NCBI GenBank assembly: GCA_943789465.1
Contig: CALSUF010000001.1
Coordinates: 62,001-126,000 of the forward strand
Reading direction: 5' to 3'
Length of the DNA stretch: 64,000 bases
DNA from: an uncultured Flavobacteriaceae bacterium
GTDB lineage: Bacteria; Bacteroidota; Bacteroidia; Flavobacteriales; Flavobacteriaceae
Below are positions 26,334 through 35,633 of this stretch, in pieces. A model generated the notes under the pieces. The model ran no database searches. It was not told where the DNA came from and saw only the letters and a list, made by a program, of their open reading frames with translations. How positions within the stretch are numbered: the stretch's first letter is position 1; each line of letters starts with the position of its first letter. The translations under genes and the position numbers were made by a program.

Positions 26334-27080
26334 ATGAAACTATTAGTCTGTATTAGTCATGTTCCCGACACGACTTCTAAAATTAATTTCTCAGAAGGAG
26401 ATACCAAGTTTGATACCAACGGAGTTCAATATGTCATTAATCCAAATGACGAGTTTGGGCTGACCCGCGCAATGTGGTTTAAAGAAAAACAAAACGCGAC
26501 AGTAGACGTCATCAGTGTTGGTGGTGCAGAAACGGAGCCAACCCTGCGAAAAGCACTTGCCATTGGCGCAGATGCAGCAATTCGTATAAACGCAGAAGCG
26601 ATAGACGGACATACGGTTGCTACCTATTTAGCCGCAGCAGCCAAAGAAGGTTCTTATGACCTTATCATTGCAGGTCGTGAGTCTATTGATTACAATGGAG
26701 GCATGGTTCCTGGAATGTTAGCAGCCATGATCGATGCCAATTTTGTAACCAATTGTATTAGTCTCGAAATTGATGGCACAAACGCTACAGCAGTGCGTGA
26801 GATTGACGGAGGAAAAGAAACGGTCTCAACCGCTTTACCACTGGTTATTGGTGGCCAGAAAGGACTGGTAGAAGAAAGTGACCTACGAATCCCTAATATG
26901 AGAGGAATTATGATGGCACGAAAAAAACCACTTACAGTAGTGGAACCTACTATTGAAGCTTCAGAAACACATTCTGTTTCTTTCGAAAAACCAGCGCCTC
27001 GAGGTGCTGTTAAACTAGTAGAAGCCGAAAATATTGATGAACTCATCAACCTTCTTCATAACGAAGCAAAAGTTATTTAA
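26334..27080 (+). CDS. etfB: Electron transfer flavoprotein, beta subunit
   Basis: The 248-aa subunit binds AMP and, with the alpha subunit, accepts electrons from acyl-CoA dehydrogenases. The N-terminus MKLLVCISHVPDTTSKI, the AGRESIDYNGGMVPGMLA segment near 120 and the IGGQKGLVEESDLRIPNMRGIM region near 180 are typical. The length is normal. It is first in the etfBA operon and is followed after 21 bases by etfA. The 28-bp palindrome upstream suggests control with fatty acid or branched-chain amino acid degradation, which is an inference. Confidence 0.95.
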   Translation: MKLLVCISHVPDTTSKINFSEGDTKFDTNGVQYVINPNDEFGLTRAMWFKEKQNATVDVISVGGAETEPTLRKALAIGADAAIRINAEAIDGHTVATYLAAAAKEGSYDLIIAGRESIDYNGGMVPGMLAAMIDANFVTNCISLEIDGTNATAVREIDGGKETVSTALPLVIGGQKGLVEESDLRIPNMRGIMMARKKPLTVVEPTIEASETHSVSFEKPAPRGAVKLVEAENIDELINLLHNEAKVI

Positions 27081-27101
27081 TTCATTTTAAAAAAAAGAAA
27101 T

Positions 27102-28058
27102 ATGTCCGTTTTAGTTTATACAGAATCTGATCAAGGAAATTTTAAAAAAGCAGCGTTAGAAGCTGCATCATATGGAAAAGCCGTAGCAGAAGCTATGGGC
27201 ACCAACCTAGTGGCACTTACCTTCAATGCGAATGAAGCTTCTGAGTTAGGAACTTATGGCGTAGAAAAAGTGTTAAACATAAATACGGTTAGTGCGTTTA
27301 ATGCTAAAATTTATGCAGATGCCATCAAACAAGCCGCTGAAAAAGAAGCTGCAACGGTTGTTGTTTTAAGCGCGAGCGCAGACAGTCGTTATATTGCACC
27401 TCTGCTATCTGTAGGATTAAAAGCTGGATATGCATCAAACGTGGTTACAACTCCCTTAAGCTTAAACCCTTTTGTTGTAAAGCGTACTGCTTTTACCAAC
27501 AAGGCGTTTTGTAATACTGAAATTTCAACAGCAATAAAAATAGTAGGTGTTTCTAATAATTCATTTGGATTGGTAGAAAACACGACTACTACACACATAG
27601 AAGACTTTTCACCTAGTTTGGTAAGCTCATCTACAAGTGTAACTTCTGTTGATAAAGCAAGTGACAAAGTCAGCATAGCAGATGCAGAAGTAGTGGTTTC
27701 TGCAGGTCGCGGATTAAAAGGTCCAGAAAACTGGGGAATGGTTGAAGAATTGGCAGAGGTTCTTGGAGCTGCAACAGCTTGTTCTAAACCTGTCTCAGAT
27801 TTAGGATGGCGACCGCATAGCGAACATGTTGGTCAAACAGGAAAACCTGTGGCGACAAACTTGTACATCGCTATTGGAATTTCAGGTGCTATTCAGCATT
27901 TGGCAGGTATCAATTCATCCAAAATTAAAGTCGTTATTAACACGGATCCTGAGGCACCGTTTTTCAAAGCTGCTGACTATGGTATTGTAGGTGATGCTTT
28001 TGAAGTGGTTCCTAAATTGATAGAAAAATTAAAAGTTTTCAAAGCTCAAAACTCATAA
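27102..28058 (+). CDS. etfA: Electron transfer flavoprotein, alpha subunit
   Basis: The 318-aa subunit carries the FAD. The N-terminal domain (1-185) is degenerate as usual. The C-terminal FAD domain contains VVSAGRGLKGPENWGMVEEL near 195, GWRPHSEHVGQTGKPVATNLYIAIGISGAIQHLAG near 235-270 and the final NTDPEAPFFKAADYGIVGD. It is cotranscribed with etfB. Confidence 0.96.
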   Translation: MSVLVYTESDQGNFKKAALEAASYGKAVAEAMGTNLVALTFNANEASELGTYGVEKVLNINTVSAFNAKIYADAIKQAAEKEAATVVVLSASADSRYIAPLLSVGLKAGYASNVVTTPLSLNPFVVKRTAFTNKAFCNTEISTAIKIVGVSNNSFGLVENTTTTHIEDFSPSLVSSSTSVTSVDKASDKVSIADAEVVVSAGRGLKGPENWGMVEELAEVLGAATACSKPVSDLGWRPHSEHVGQTGKPVATNLYIAIGISGAIQHLAGINSSKIKVVINTDPEAPFFKAADYGIVGDAFEVVPKLIEKLKVFKAQNS

Positions 28059-28171
28059 AACTTACAACTTGCTATTCGATTTCAAGTCATGTTCGTTCGT
28101 GTTTTAATCTAAACTAATTTGTCAAGGGTTTGGTACTTTACGAATTAAAACTGTTCTTTGTCTTATAACTT

Positions 28172-28792
28172 ATGAGTTTAGTTCGTCTCAACATAAAAGG
28201 CATTTCATACAGTCAGACACAAAGCGGCGCTTACGCTTTGATTTTGAGTGAAGTGGATGGGCAACGAAAACTTCCAATTGTCATTGGAGCTTTCGAAGCG
28301 CAGTCTATTGCTATCGCTTTAGAAAAAGACATCCAACCCCCAAGACCTTTAACGCACGATTTATTTAAAAACTTTTCTGACCGTTTTGATATTGTTGTAA
28401 AACAAGTTATCATTCACAAACTGGTTGACGGGGTTTTCTACGCCTCCCTTATATGTGAACGCGATAAGGTTGAAGAGATTATCGATGCACGAACTAGCGA
28501 TGCTATTGCACTCGCATTGCGTTTTTCTGCACCCATATTTACCTACAAAAACATTTTAGAAAAAGCTGGAATCATATTAAAAACAGATTCCAAAAAAGAT
28601 GATGACAAAGGTCACCCTGAAGATGTATTGTTATTTGACGATTTAGAATTTGAAACCGAGGAAGTAGAAGCTTCAAACGACGGCTATCAACCTAAATCTG
28701 TTAAGGAATTACAAGAATTACTAACAAAGGCGGTTGCGGATGAAGATTATGAAACTGCTGCCAAGTTAAGAGATGAAATCTCTAAACGCTAA
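28172..28792 (+). CDS. Bifunctional nuclease family protein with UVR motif
   Basis: The 206-aa protein has the bifunctional nuclease domain (DUF151; about residues 1-135, with LPIVIGAFEAQSIAIALE and RTSDAIALALRF). An acidic linker follows, then a C-terminal UvrB/UvrC motif (LQELLTKAVADEDYETAAKL). Family members were described as DNase/RNase proteins. The role in Bacteroidota is not clear. It is followed 12 bases later by the nucleoside transporter, so both may share a transcript. The 113-bp gap from etfA has no evident terminator. Confidence 0.88.
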   Translation: MSLVRLNIKGISYSQTQSGAYALILSEVDGQRKLPIVIGAFEAQSIAIALEKDIQPPRPLTHDLFKNFSDRFDIVVKQVIIHKLVDGVFYASLICERDKVEEIIDARTSDAIALALRFSAPIFTYKNILEKAGIILKTDSKKDDDKGHPEDVLLFDDLEFETEEVEASNDGYQPKSVKELQELLTKAVADEDYETAAKLRDEISKR

Positions 28793-28803
28793 CAACAAGC
28801 TGT

Positions 28804-30201
28804 ATGAAAAAATTAATGCTAATTGTATTTGTATTATTTACAAATATTCAGTCGATTGATGCACAACAATCAACTTCTGAAATCGTATCAAGCCAAGGAT
28901 TTACAATTGAAAGCCTATTAAGAGGACTTCTAGGAATGTTTGTGCTCATTTTAATTTCATATGTCTTAAGTGCCAACAGAAAAGCAATCAACTGGAGAAC
29001 TGTTGGTTTTGGTTTGGGAGCACAACTCATTTTGGCTGTTGGAGTTCTTAAGGTTTCTTTTGTTCAAATCTTTTTTGAATGGGTCGGAAGCTTATTTATT
29101 GCCGTATTAGATTTTACAATGGAAGGTACAAAATTTCTATTCGCTGCGTTTTCTACAGGCGAAATTGAAGCTCCTTTAGTAACGTTTGCTATTTCAATTT
29201 TACCAACTGTTATTTTCTTTTCTGCCCTAACTTCTGTTTTATTTTATTTAGGCATTATTCAAAGGGTTGTAAAAGGATTAGCTTGGCTACTTAGCAAACT
29301 CCTTCAGGTTTCTGGAGCAGAAAGTTTGAGTGTTGCAGGAAACATATTCTTAGGACAAACAGAATCGCCTTTGATGATTAAGGCATATTTAGAAAAAATG
29401 AACCGTTCCGAAATATTGTTAGTCATGATTGGCGGGATGGCAACCGTTGCCGGTGGTGTTTTAGCAGCCTACATTGGGTTTCTTGGAGGAGAAGATGAAG
29501 TCTTGCGTTTATTTTATGCTAAGCATTTATTAACGGCTTCTGTAATGGCAGCTCCTGGTGCAATTGTCATTTCAAAAATACTCTACCCACAAGTAGAAAC
29601 AATTGATAATGAAATTCATATATCTCAAGAAAAAATTGGTTCAAATATTTTAGAATCCATTGCAAACGGCACCACCGAAGGCCTCAAATTAGCATTAAAT
29701 ATTGGCGCTATGCTTTTAGTGTTTTTAGCTTTTATAGCCATGATTAATGGCATCCTTGGATGGGTCGGAGATCTCACAACTCTTAATGACTGGGTAGCTT
29801 CAAATACTTCTTACAAATCATTTTCACTAGAATTTATTCTCGGATATGCTTTTGCACCCCTAATGTGGTTGATTGGAATTGCCAAAGAGGATGTTGCTTT
29901 AATGGGACAACTCTTAGGTATAAAACTAGCAGCAAGTGAATTTGTTGGTTACATCCAGTTAGCAGACTTAAAAAACCCCTTAAACTTATTGCATTTGAAA
30001 TATGAAAAATCAATCATCATGGCAACTTATATGTTATGTGGGTTCGCCAATTTTGCTTCGATAGGCATTCAAATTGGAGGAATTGGATCTTTAGCTCCAG
30101 GACAAAGAAAAACACTTTCTGAGTTTGGAATCAAAGCACTTATTGGAGGAACGATCGCATCTCTTTTATCTGCAACAATTGCTGGTGCAATTATCGGATA
30201 A
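28804..30201 (+). CDS. Concentrative nucleoside transporter, NupC/CNT family
   Basis: The 465-aa integral membrane protein imports nucleosides with H+ or Na+. After an N-terminal signal-like segment (to about residue 20), which is common in Bacteroidota members, it shows the CNT core. The signature NIFLGQTESPLMIKAYLEKM lies near 180, MATVAGGVLAAYIG near 215, and the closing CGFANFASIGIQIGGIGSLA near 420. It lies downstream of the bifunctional nuclease gene and ahead of thyA, matching a nucleotide-salvage neighbourhood. A hairpin terminator follows. Confidence 0.93.
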   Translation: MKKLMLIVFVLFTNIQSIDAQQSTSEIVSSQGFTIESLLRGLLGMFVLILISYVLSANRKAINWRTVGFGLGAQLILAVGVLKVSFVQIFFEWVGSLFIAVLDFTMEGTKFLFAAFSTGEIEAPLVTFAISILPTVIFFSALTSVLFYLGIIQRVVKGLAWLLSKLLQVSGAESLSVAGNIFLGQTESPLMIKAYLEKMNRSEILLVMIGGMATVAGGVLAAYIGFLGGEDEVLRLFYAKHLLTASVMAAPGAIVISKILYPQVETIDNEIHISQEKIGSNILESIANGTTEGLKLALNIGAMLLVFLAFIAMINGILGWVGDLTTLNDWVASNTSYKSFSLEFILGYAFAPLMWLIGIAKEDVALMGQLLGIKLAASEFVGYIQLADLKNPLNLLHLKYEKSIIMATYMLCGFANFASIGIQIGGIGSLAPGQRKTLSEFGIKALIGGTIASLLSATIAGAIIG

Positions 30202-30227
30202 ATAGTTAATAACTTTTAAAATTATTA

Positions 30228-30262
30228 CAAGCTTCAATTTCTTTAAGATTGAAGCTTTTTTT
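30228..30262 (+). terminator. Terminator after nupC-like gene
   Basis: AAGCTTCAAT and ATTGAAGCTT form a stem with a 9-base loop, followed by a T-run. Confidence 0.85.
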
Positions 30263-30291
30263 ATTTTTATTTTTCTTAAAATAACATTGAA

Positions 30292-31116
30292 ATGAAACAA
30301 TATTTAGACCTTGTATCCCATGTACTAAACACAGGAAATGAAAAAGGAGACCGCACCGGAACAGGCACTAAAAGTGTTTTTGGACATCAAATGCGTTTCG
30401 ATCTTAGTGAGGGATTTCCAATGGTGACTACCAAAAAGCTACATCTTAAATCTATTATTTATGAATTGCTATGGTTTTTAAAAGGCGACACCAATACGGA
30501 TTACCTGACCGAAAATGGTGTTAAAATTTGGAATGCATGGGCAGATGAAAATGGCGACCTTGGTCCTGTTTATGGACACCAATGGCGCAACTGGAATAGT
30601 GATGAAATTGATCAAATCACAGAGGTTATTGAGACCCTAAAAACAAACCCCAACAGTAGACGTATGTTGGTATCTGCTTGGAATCCCTCAGTACTTCCTG
30701 ATACTTCAAAATCGTTCAGTGAAAATGTGGCAAATAACAAGGCAGCACTCCCTCCTTGTCATGCCTTTTTTCAGTTTTATGTGAGTGACGGAAAACTGTC
30801 TTGTCAACTGTATCAGCGAAGTGCCGATATTTTTCTAGGCGTACCATTCAATATTGCTTCTTATGCTCTTTTGACCATGATGATGGCACAAGTTTGTGGT
30901 TATGAAGCTGGAGAATTTATTCATACTTTTGGAGATGCACATATTTACAGTAATCATATCGAGCAAGTAGAAACACAACTCAACAGAGAGCTGCGTCCAC
31001 TCCCAAAAATGACTCTGAACCCAGAGATAACAAATATTTTTGATTTTACATTTGAAGACTTCACTTTAGAAGGTTATGATCCACACCCACATATCAAAGG
31101 AGCTGTTGCCGTTTAA
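30292..31116 (+). CDS. thyA: Thymidylate synthase
   Basis: The 274-aa enzyme methylates dUMP to dTMP using methylenetetrahydrofolate, producing dihydrofolate. It shows the N-terminal [20 protein letters not shown], the catalytic Cys in [12 protein letters not shown] near residue 158, the dUMP-binding [20 protein letters not shown] and the closing [12 protein letters not shown]. Dihydrofolate reductase follows directly, the usual pairing for regenerating the cofactor. Confidence 0.98.
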   Translation: MKQYLDLVSHVLNTGNEKGDRTGTGTKSVFGHQMRFDLSEGFPMVTTKKLHLKSIIYELLWFLKGDTNTDYLTENGVKIWNAWADENGDLGPVYGHQWRNWNSDEIDQITEVIETLKTNPNSRRMLVSAWNPSVLPDTSKSFSENVANNKAALPPCHAFFQFYVSDGKLSCQLYQRSADIFLGVPFNIASYALLTMMMAQVCGYEAGEFIHTFGDAHIYSNHIEQVETQLNRELRPLPKMTLNPEITNIFDFTFEDFTLEGYDPHPHIKGAVAV

Positions 31117-31131
31117 TTTAATAGAAACCCT

Positions 31132-31139
31132 TACTTTTG
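31132..31139 (+). promoter_or_regulatory. -7 element for folA
   Basis: TACTTTTG is a perfect TAnnTTTG match between thyA and the TTG start of folA, so folA may have its own promoter with a leader of about 12 bases. Confidence 0.45.
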
Positions 31140-31156
31140 TGCTCTAATTCACACTA

Positions 31157-31666
31157 TTGAAAACAACAAACCACTCTTCAAATCTCACACTTATTGTCGC
31201 CGTTTCTGAAAACGATGTGATTGGAAAAGACAATGATTTAATTTGGCATTTGAAAAATGATCTGAAACGATTCAAAGCACTCACTTCTGGTCATTGTATT
31301 ATCATGGGACGAAAAACCTTTGAAAGTTTTCCAAAACCCTTACCAAATAGAACGCACATCGTTATCACGAGACAAAAAAACTATACAGCACAAGAAGGTG
31401 TTGTTGTCGTCAATTCTTTGGAAGCCGCTATAAAAAAGGCTGAACAAGATACCAATCCTTTCATTATTGGTGGTGGCGAAATTTATAAACAAGCCTTAAA
31501 CGTTGTGGATATCATAGAATTTACCAGAGTACACCATAGCTTTGAAGGCGATACTTTTTTTCCTGTTATAAGTGAAACTGTTTGGAAAGAAACCGATCGA
31601 ATATTTCATAAAAAAGACGATTTACATAAATTTGACTTTTCATACATTACTTACAAAAGACGTTAA
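31157..31666 (+). CDS. folA: Dihydrofolate reductase, TTG start
   Basis: The 169-aa enzyme reduces dihydrofolate to tetrahydrofolate. It contains TLIVAVSENDVIGKDNDLIW, with the acidic residue of the active site in the first helix, then IIMGRKTFESFP and FIIGGGEIYKQAL for NADPH binding. No ATG exists before the conserved N-terminus, so the TTG at 31157 is the probable start. It recycles the product of thyA. fabD follows 19 bases later. Confidence 0.95.
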   Translation: MKTTNHSSNLTLIVAVSENDVIGKDNDLIWHLKNDLKRFKALTSGHCIIMGRKTFESFPKPLPNRTHIVITRQKNYTAQEGVVVVNSLEAAIKKAEQDTNPFIIGGGEIYKQALNVVDIIEFTRVHHSFEGDTFFPVISETVWKETDRIFHKKDDLHKFDFSYITYKRR

Positions 31667-31685
31667 AAACAATACATAAAGACTT

Positions 31686-32573
31686 ATGAAGGCATATATA
31701 TTTCCAGGACAAGGGGCTCAATTTACAGGGATGGGATTACCTCTCTATGAAAATTCAGCCGCTGCAAAATCACTTTTTGAACAAGCCAATGACATTTTAG
31801 AGTTTGACATTACAACAACGATGTTTGAAGGAAGTGTGGAGGATTTAAAACAAACAAAAGTGACACAACCTGCAATATTTTTGCATTCTGTGATTCTAGC
31901 AAAAAGCTTAGGGGACGATTTTCAAGCTGATATGGTTGCAGGACATTCATTAGGAGAGTTTTCGGCTTTAGTTGCTAATGGTACGCTTCGTTTTGAAGAT
32001 GGGTTGAAGCTTGTTTCTCAACGCGCACAAGCAATGCAAAAAGCTTGTGACCTCACAGAAGGAACGATGGCCGCTGTATTAGGCTTAGAAAATGAGATTG
32101 TAGAAGAAACTTGTAAATCAATTGGTGGGGTTGTAGTCGCTGCCAACTACAATTGTCCTGGACAATTGGTGATTTCGGGAGCGGTTGACGCCATTCATTT
32201 GGCTTGTGACGCCCTCAAAGGAAAAGGTGCACGAAGAGCACTTGTACTGCCTGTTGGTGGGGCTTTTCACTCACCTTTAATGGCGCCAGCAAAAGAGCAA
32301 TTAGCAGCCGCTATAGAAAATACAACATTCCAGACACCTAGTTGCCCTATTTATCAAAATGTAACAGCGATGCCAGTTGTAGATGAAACGGAGATTAAAG
32401 CCAATTTAATTTCACAACTAACAGCACCTGTTAAATGGACACAATCTGTTCAGCAAATGATTCAGGATGGTGCGAGTGAATTTATTGAAGTAGGTCCTGG
32501 CAACGTACTTCAAGGCCTCGTAAAAAAAATAGATAGAGGAATGAGCACAAAAGCAGCGACTTTTGAAAACTAA
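31686..32573 (+). CDS. fabD: Malonyl-CoA-acyl carrier protein transacylase
   Basis: The 295-aa enzyme loads malonate onto ACP for fatty acid synthesis. It shows FPGQGAQFTGMG at the start, the nucleophile Ser in GHSLGEF near residue 91, the catalytic His in GGAFHSPLM near 198, and the final GPGNVLQGLVKKI. The length is typical. lspA starts six bases after its stop, so they are cotranscribed. Confidence 0.97.
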   Translation: MKAYIFPGQGAQFTGMGLPLYENSAAAKSLFEQANDILEFDITTTMFEGSVEDLKQTKVTQPAIFLHSVILAKSLGDDFQADMVAGHSLGEFSALVANGTLRFEDGLKLVSQRAQAMQKACDLTEGTMAAVLGLENEIVEETCKSIGGVVVAANYNCPGQLVISGAVDAIHLACDALKGKGARRALVLPVGGAFHSPLMAPAKEQLAAAIENTTFQTPSCPIYQNVTAMPVVDETEIKANLISQLTAPVKWTQSVQQMIQDGASEFIEVGPGNVLQGLVKKIDRGMSTKAATFEN

Positions 32574-32578
32574 ACGAG

Positions 32579-33076
32579 ATGAATACTAAAAGAATTTTAA
32601 TACTAATCCTCGTCATATTTAATATTGGTTTGGATCAAGTTTCAAAAGAATACGTACGCAAAAATCTGGTGCCAGGCTCTAGAACAGAACTTTTAGGGTC
32701 ACAGTTACAATTGATGAATGTAGAAAATTCAGGTGCATTTTTAAGTATGGGCAGTAACTCAAATCCAACCGTAAAGCTGATTTTTTTGCTCATACTTCCC
32801 GTAATTGTTTTAGGAGCTGTATTGTATTATGTTTTCACCAATAAAGCACTTGACAACTTGTCAATCATAGGGCTTTGCTGTATTGCTGGAGGTGGAATAG
32901 CCAATCTTTACGATCGATTTTTATATGGGTCGGTAACCGATTTCTTGTATATAGATCTTGGTGGTGTATTCAAAACAGGCATTTTTAACAGTGCCGATTT
33001 ATCTGTAACTACAGGAATGATTTTATTATTGATGTCGTCTTTTTTGAATCGACCTTCAAAAACTACTGAAGTATAG
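32579..33076 (+). CDS. lspA: Lipoprotein signal peptidase II
   Basis: The 165-aa inner-membrane aspartic protease removes signal peptides from prolipoproteins. Four transmembrane segments are visible. The conserved pieces are LDQVSKEYV, the NSGAF motif, GGGIANLYDRFLYGSVTDFL with the first catalytic Asp, and FNSADLSVTTG with the second. Many lipoproteins in this window (GH3, GH16, fasciclin, head-GIN) are its likely clients. It is convergent with the amidohydrolase, with one base between the stops. Confidence 0.95.
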   Translation: MNTKRILILILVIFNIGLDQVSKEYVRKNLVPGSRTELLGSQLQLMNVENSGAFLSMGSNSNPTVKLIFLLILPVIVLGAVLYYVFTNKALDNLSIIGLCCIAGGGIANLYDRFLYGSVTDFLYIDLGGVFKTGIFNSADLSVTTGMILLLMSSFLNRPSKTTEV

Positions 33077-33077
33077 T

Positions 33078-34355
33078 TTAGTTTTTGTAAACAACGCCTT
33101 CTTTCATTACAAAAACAACATTTTCAAGTGTAGAAATATTTTCTATTGGATCTTCGTTGGTGGCAACAATATCGGCCAAATACCCTTCTTTTAATTGTCC
33201 TAATTCATCTGCTAATCCAAGAACAGTTGCATTTGTAGTGGTCGCCGATTGAAGTGCTTTCATGGGCGGCATTCCTACTTCTACCATATATCCAAATTCT
33301 TTCGCATTCAAACCATGCGGAAATACACCTGCATCGGTTCCAAATGCAATTTTAACGCCGTGCTTGTAGGCTTTTGCAAATGTATTTTGAATTTTGGGGC
33401 CAATTTCAAGTGCTTTTGGAACTATTATTTCGGGATAAAAACCTTTGATTTTCGCATTGTCAGCAACTGCTTTACCTGCTGTAATTGTAGGCACCAAATA
33501 AGTCCCATATTGCATCATTAAATCCATGGTTTGTTCGCTCATTTTAGTACCGTGTTCTATGGTGGTAACGCCACCAATCACAGCACGCTGCATACCTTCA
33601 TCTCCGTGGGCATGTGCAGCAATGATCATTCCATAATCTTTGGCCGTAGCACAAATTGCTTGTACTTCTTCTAAAGTAAATTGAGGGTTTTGTCCGTTTT
33701 TAGCAACGCTAAGCACACCTCCAGTAGCGGTAATTTTGATGTTATCGGCACCATTTTTATAACGTTGTCTCACTGCTTTCTTAGCTTCGTCGGCACTATT
33801 AATAACTCCTTGTTCGGGTCCAGGATCGCCCATCAAAAGTTTACTTGATCCATTGGTGGGGTCGGCATGACCTCCAGTGGTTGCAATCGCTTTTCCTGCT
33901 GTGAAAATTCTAGGCCCTACAATATGCCCCTGATTGATCGCATTTCGCAGTGCAATATTTACACCTGAACCTCCCAAATCTCTTACAGTCGTAAATCCAG
34001 ACATTAGAGTTGTACGGGCAAATTTTACAGATTTAAAAGCAATATCAGCTTCGTTATCTGTAAATTTATCCATGTATTTTTTTGGGTTGTATTCACTTTC
34101 CATATGGACATGTAAATCAATCAAACCTGGCATAACTGTATTTGATTTTAAATCAACAATAGAATCTTTAGGATTTGCACTATCAATATATCCATTTAAA
34201 ATAGATATTATTTTGTTTCCTGAAACTACAATCGTTTTTTGAGTTAAAATCTCTCCATTTTCAGTATCTACAAGTTTGCCACAATGCAAATAAATATCTT
34301 GAGCTGGTAGGCTCAATGAGAACAAAGAAAGTAAAATCAAAAAACAGTTTTTCAT
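33078..34355 (-). CDS. Exported metal-dependent amidohydrolase
   Basis: The 425-aa protein has a signal peptide (to about residue 18) and the amidohydrolase barrel. The metal-binding DLHVHME lies near 80. A stretch near 205 (NIKITATGGVLS) contains the bridging Lys, followed by HAHGD near 250, EHGTKM near 267 and TDAGVFPHG near 345. This subgroup includes secreted imidazolonepropionase-like and Xaa-Pro dipeptidase-like hydrolases. The substrate is probably a small cyclic amide or dipeptide. It lies eight bases after the DegT-type gene on the same strand, which seems to be only an operonic neighbour. Confidence 0.9.
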   Translation of the reverse strand: MKNCFLILLSLFSLSLPAQDIYLHCGKLVDTENGEILTQKTIVVSGNKIISILNGYIDSANPKDSIVDLKSNTVMPGLIDLHVHMESEYNPKKYMDKFTDNEADIAFKSVKFARTTLMSGFTTVRDLGGSGVNIALRNAINQGHIVGPRIFTAGKAIATTGGHADPTNGSSKLLMGDPGPEQGVINSADEAKKAVRQRYKNGADNIKITATGGVLSVAKNGQNPQFTLEEVQAICATAKDYGMIIAAHAHGDEGMQRAVIGGVTTIEHGTKMSEQTMDLMMQYGTYLVPTITAGKAVADNAKIKGFYPEIIVPKALEIGPKIQNTFAKAYKHGVKIAFGTDAGVFPHGLNAKEFGYMVEVGMPPMKALQSATTTNATVLGLADELGQLKEGYLADIVATNEDPIENISTLENVVFVMKEGVVYKN

Positions 34356-34362
34356 AATATCT

Positions 34363-35517
34363 CTATTTAGATAAAAAATTAATAACAGTTGAAGTGATGA
34401 AATCTATTTGATCGTCCTCCAATTCAGTATGCATTGGCAGTGAAATAACTTCATCAATTAATGTATTTGTTACTTTAAAATCCGCATCATTATAACGTTC
34501 ATCTGTGTAGGCTTTTTGCTTGTGTAATGGAATTGGATAGTATACACCACATGGAATTTCTTTCTCTTGTAGATGCGCTACTAGTGCATCTCTGTCGGCA
34601 TTTTGTATTTTTAAGGTATATTGATGGAATACGTGACAATCACAGTTGTCACAAATTGTTTCACATCCGTTACCCGCTTTTGGAGTAATTATGTTTGGAT
34701 GGTTTTTAAAAGCAGCGTTGTATTTTCGAGCGGCAGATTGACGTGCTTTGTTATAAGTGTCTAGTTTTGGAAGTTTCGCATCTAACACAGCTGCTTGGAT
34801 AGAGTCCAATCGAGAGTTAACTCCAACTACGTCGTGGTGATAGCGTTTGTACATTCCATGGTTTACAATTCCTCGTATGGTGTGAGCTAAGTCGTCGTCA
34901 TTAGTAAAAATTGCCCCGCCATCTCCGTAACACCCTAGGTTTTTGGAAGGAAAGAAGGATGTAGATGCCACGTGCCCAATTGTCCCAGCTTTGGCTTTTG
35001 AACCATTTTTAGAAGTAAAAGTTGCACCAATGGCTTGGGCATTGTCTTCAATTACAAATAAATTATGAGCTTCTGCTAGTTCCATAATAGCATCCATATT
35101 GGCGCATTGACCAAATAAATGTACGGGTACAATTGCTTTTGTTTTTGGAGTGATTGCTTTTTTGACCGCTTCAATATCTATATTAAATTTATTGGGGTCT
35201 ACATCTACTAATACAGGTGTAAGTCCCAATAACGCTATGACCTCAACGGTTGCAGCAAAGGTAAAATCGGCGGTTATAACCTCATCTCCTGGCTTCAGAC
35301 CAAGTCCCATCATTGCAATTTGTAAGGCATCCGTTCCGTTGGCACAAGGAATAACGTGTTTGATGCCTAGGTAAGCCTCTAAGTTTGCTTGAAATTCTTT
35401 GACTTTTGGACCGTTGATGAAAGAAGCGTTATCTATAACTTCTTGAATAGAAGAATTTACAACCTCTTTTATAGAAGCATATTGACCCTTCAGGTCCACC
35501 ATTTGAATTTTGTTCAT
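34363..35517 (-). CDS. DegT/DnrJ/EryC1/StrS sugar aminotransferase
   Basis: The 384-aa PLP enzyme aminates keto sugars bound to nucleotides, for surface polysaccharide or LPS. It contains ANGTDALQIAMMGLG near 60, EDNAQAIGA near 155 and the PLP-binding Lys in FFPSKNLGCYGDGGA near 187. A Cys-rich insertion (GCETICDNCDCH, near 285) is present where many relatives have none and could bind a metal. It is closest in style to WbpE/DegT-type UDP-sugar aminotransferases. The substrate is not certain. waaA is transcribed divergently, consistent with envelope glycan synthesis. Confidence 0.88.
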   Translation of the reverse strand: MNKIQMVDLKGQYASIKEVVNSSIQEVIDNASFINGPKVKEFQANLEAYLGIKHVIPCANGTDALQIAMMGLGLKPGDEVITADFTFAATVEVIALLGLTPVLVDVDPNKFNIDIEAVKKAITPKTKAIVPVHLFGQCANMDAIMELAEAHNLFVIEDNAQAIGATFTSKNGSKAKAGTIGHVASTSFFPSKNLGCYGDGGAIFTNDDDLAHTIRGIVNHGMYKRYHHDVVGVNSRLDSIQAAVLDAKLPKLDTYNKARQSAARKYNAAFKNHPNIITPKAGNGCETICDNCDCHVFHQYTLKIQNADRDALVAHLQEKEIPCGVYYPIPLHKQKAYTDERYNDADFKVTNTLIDEVISLPMHTELEDDQIDFITSTVINFLSK

Positions 35518-35633
35518 TTCTTTAAAATTATGTTTCTAAGCAGTACATTTTATAATAAACAAAAATACAAAATTAGCATTGCTAAGTCTTAAAATTAATA
35601 TAAAGAATGTATTTTAGCTACAAATAAAACCTA

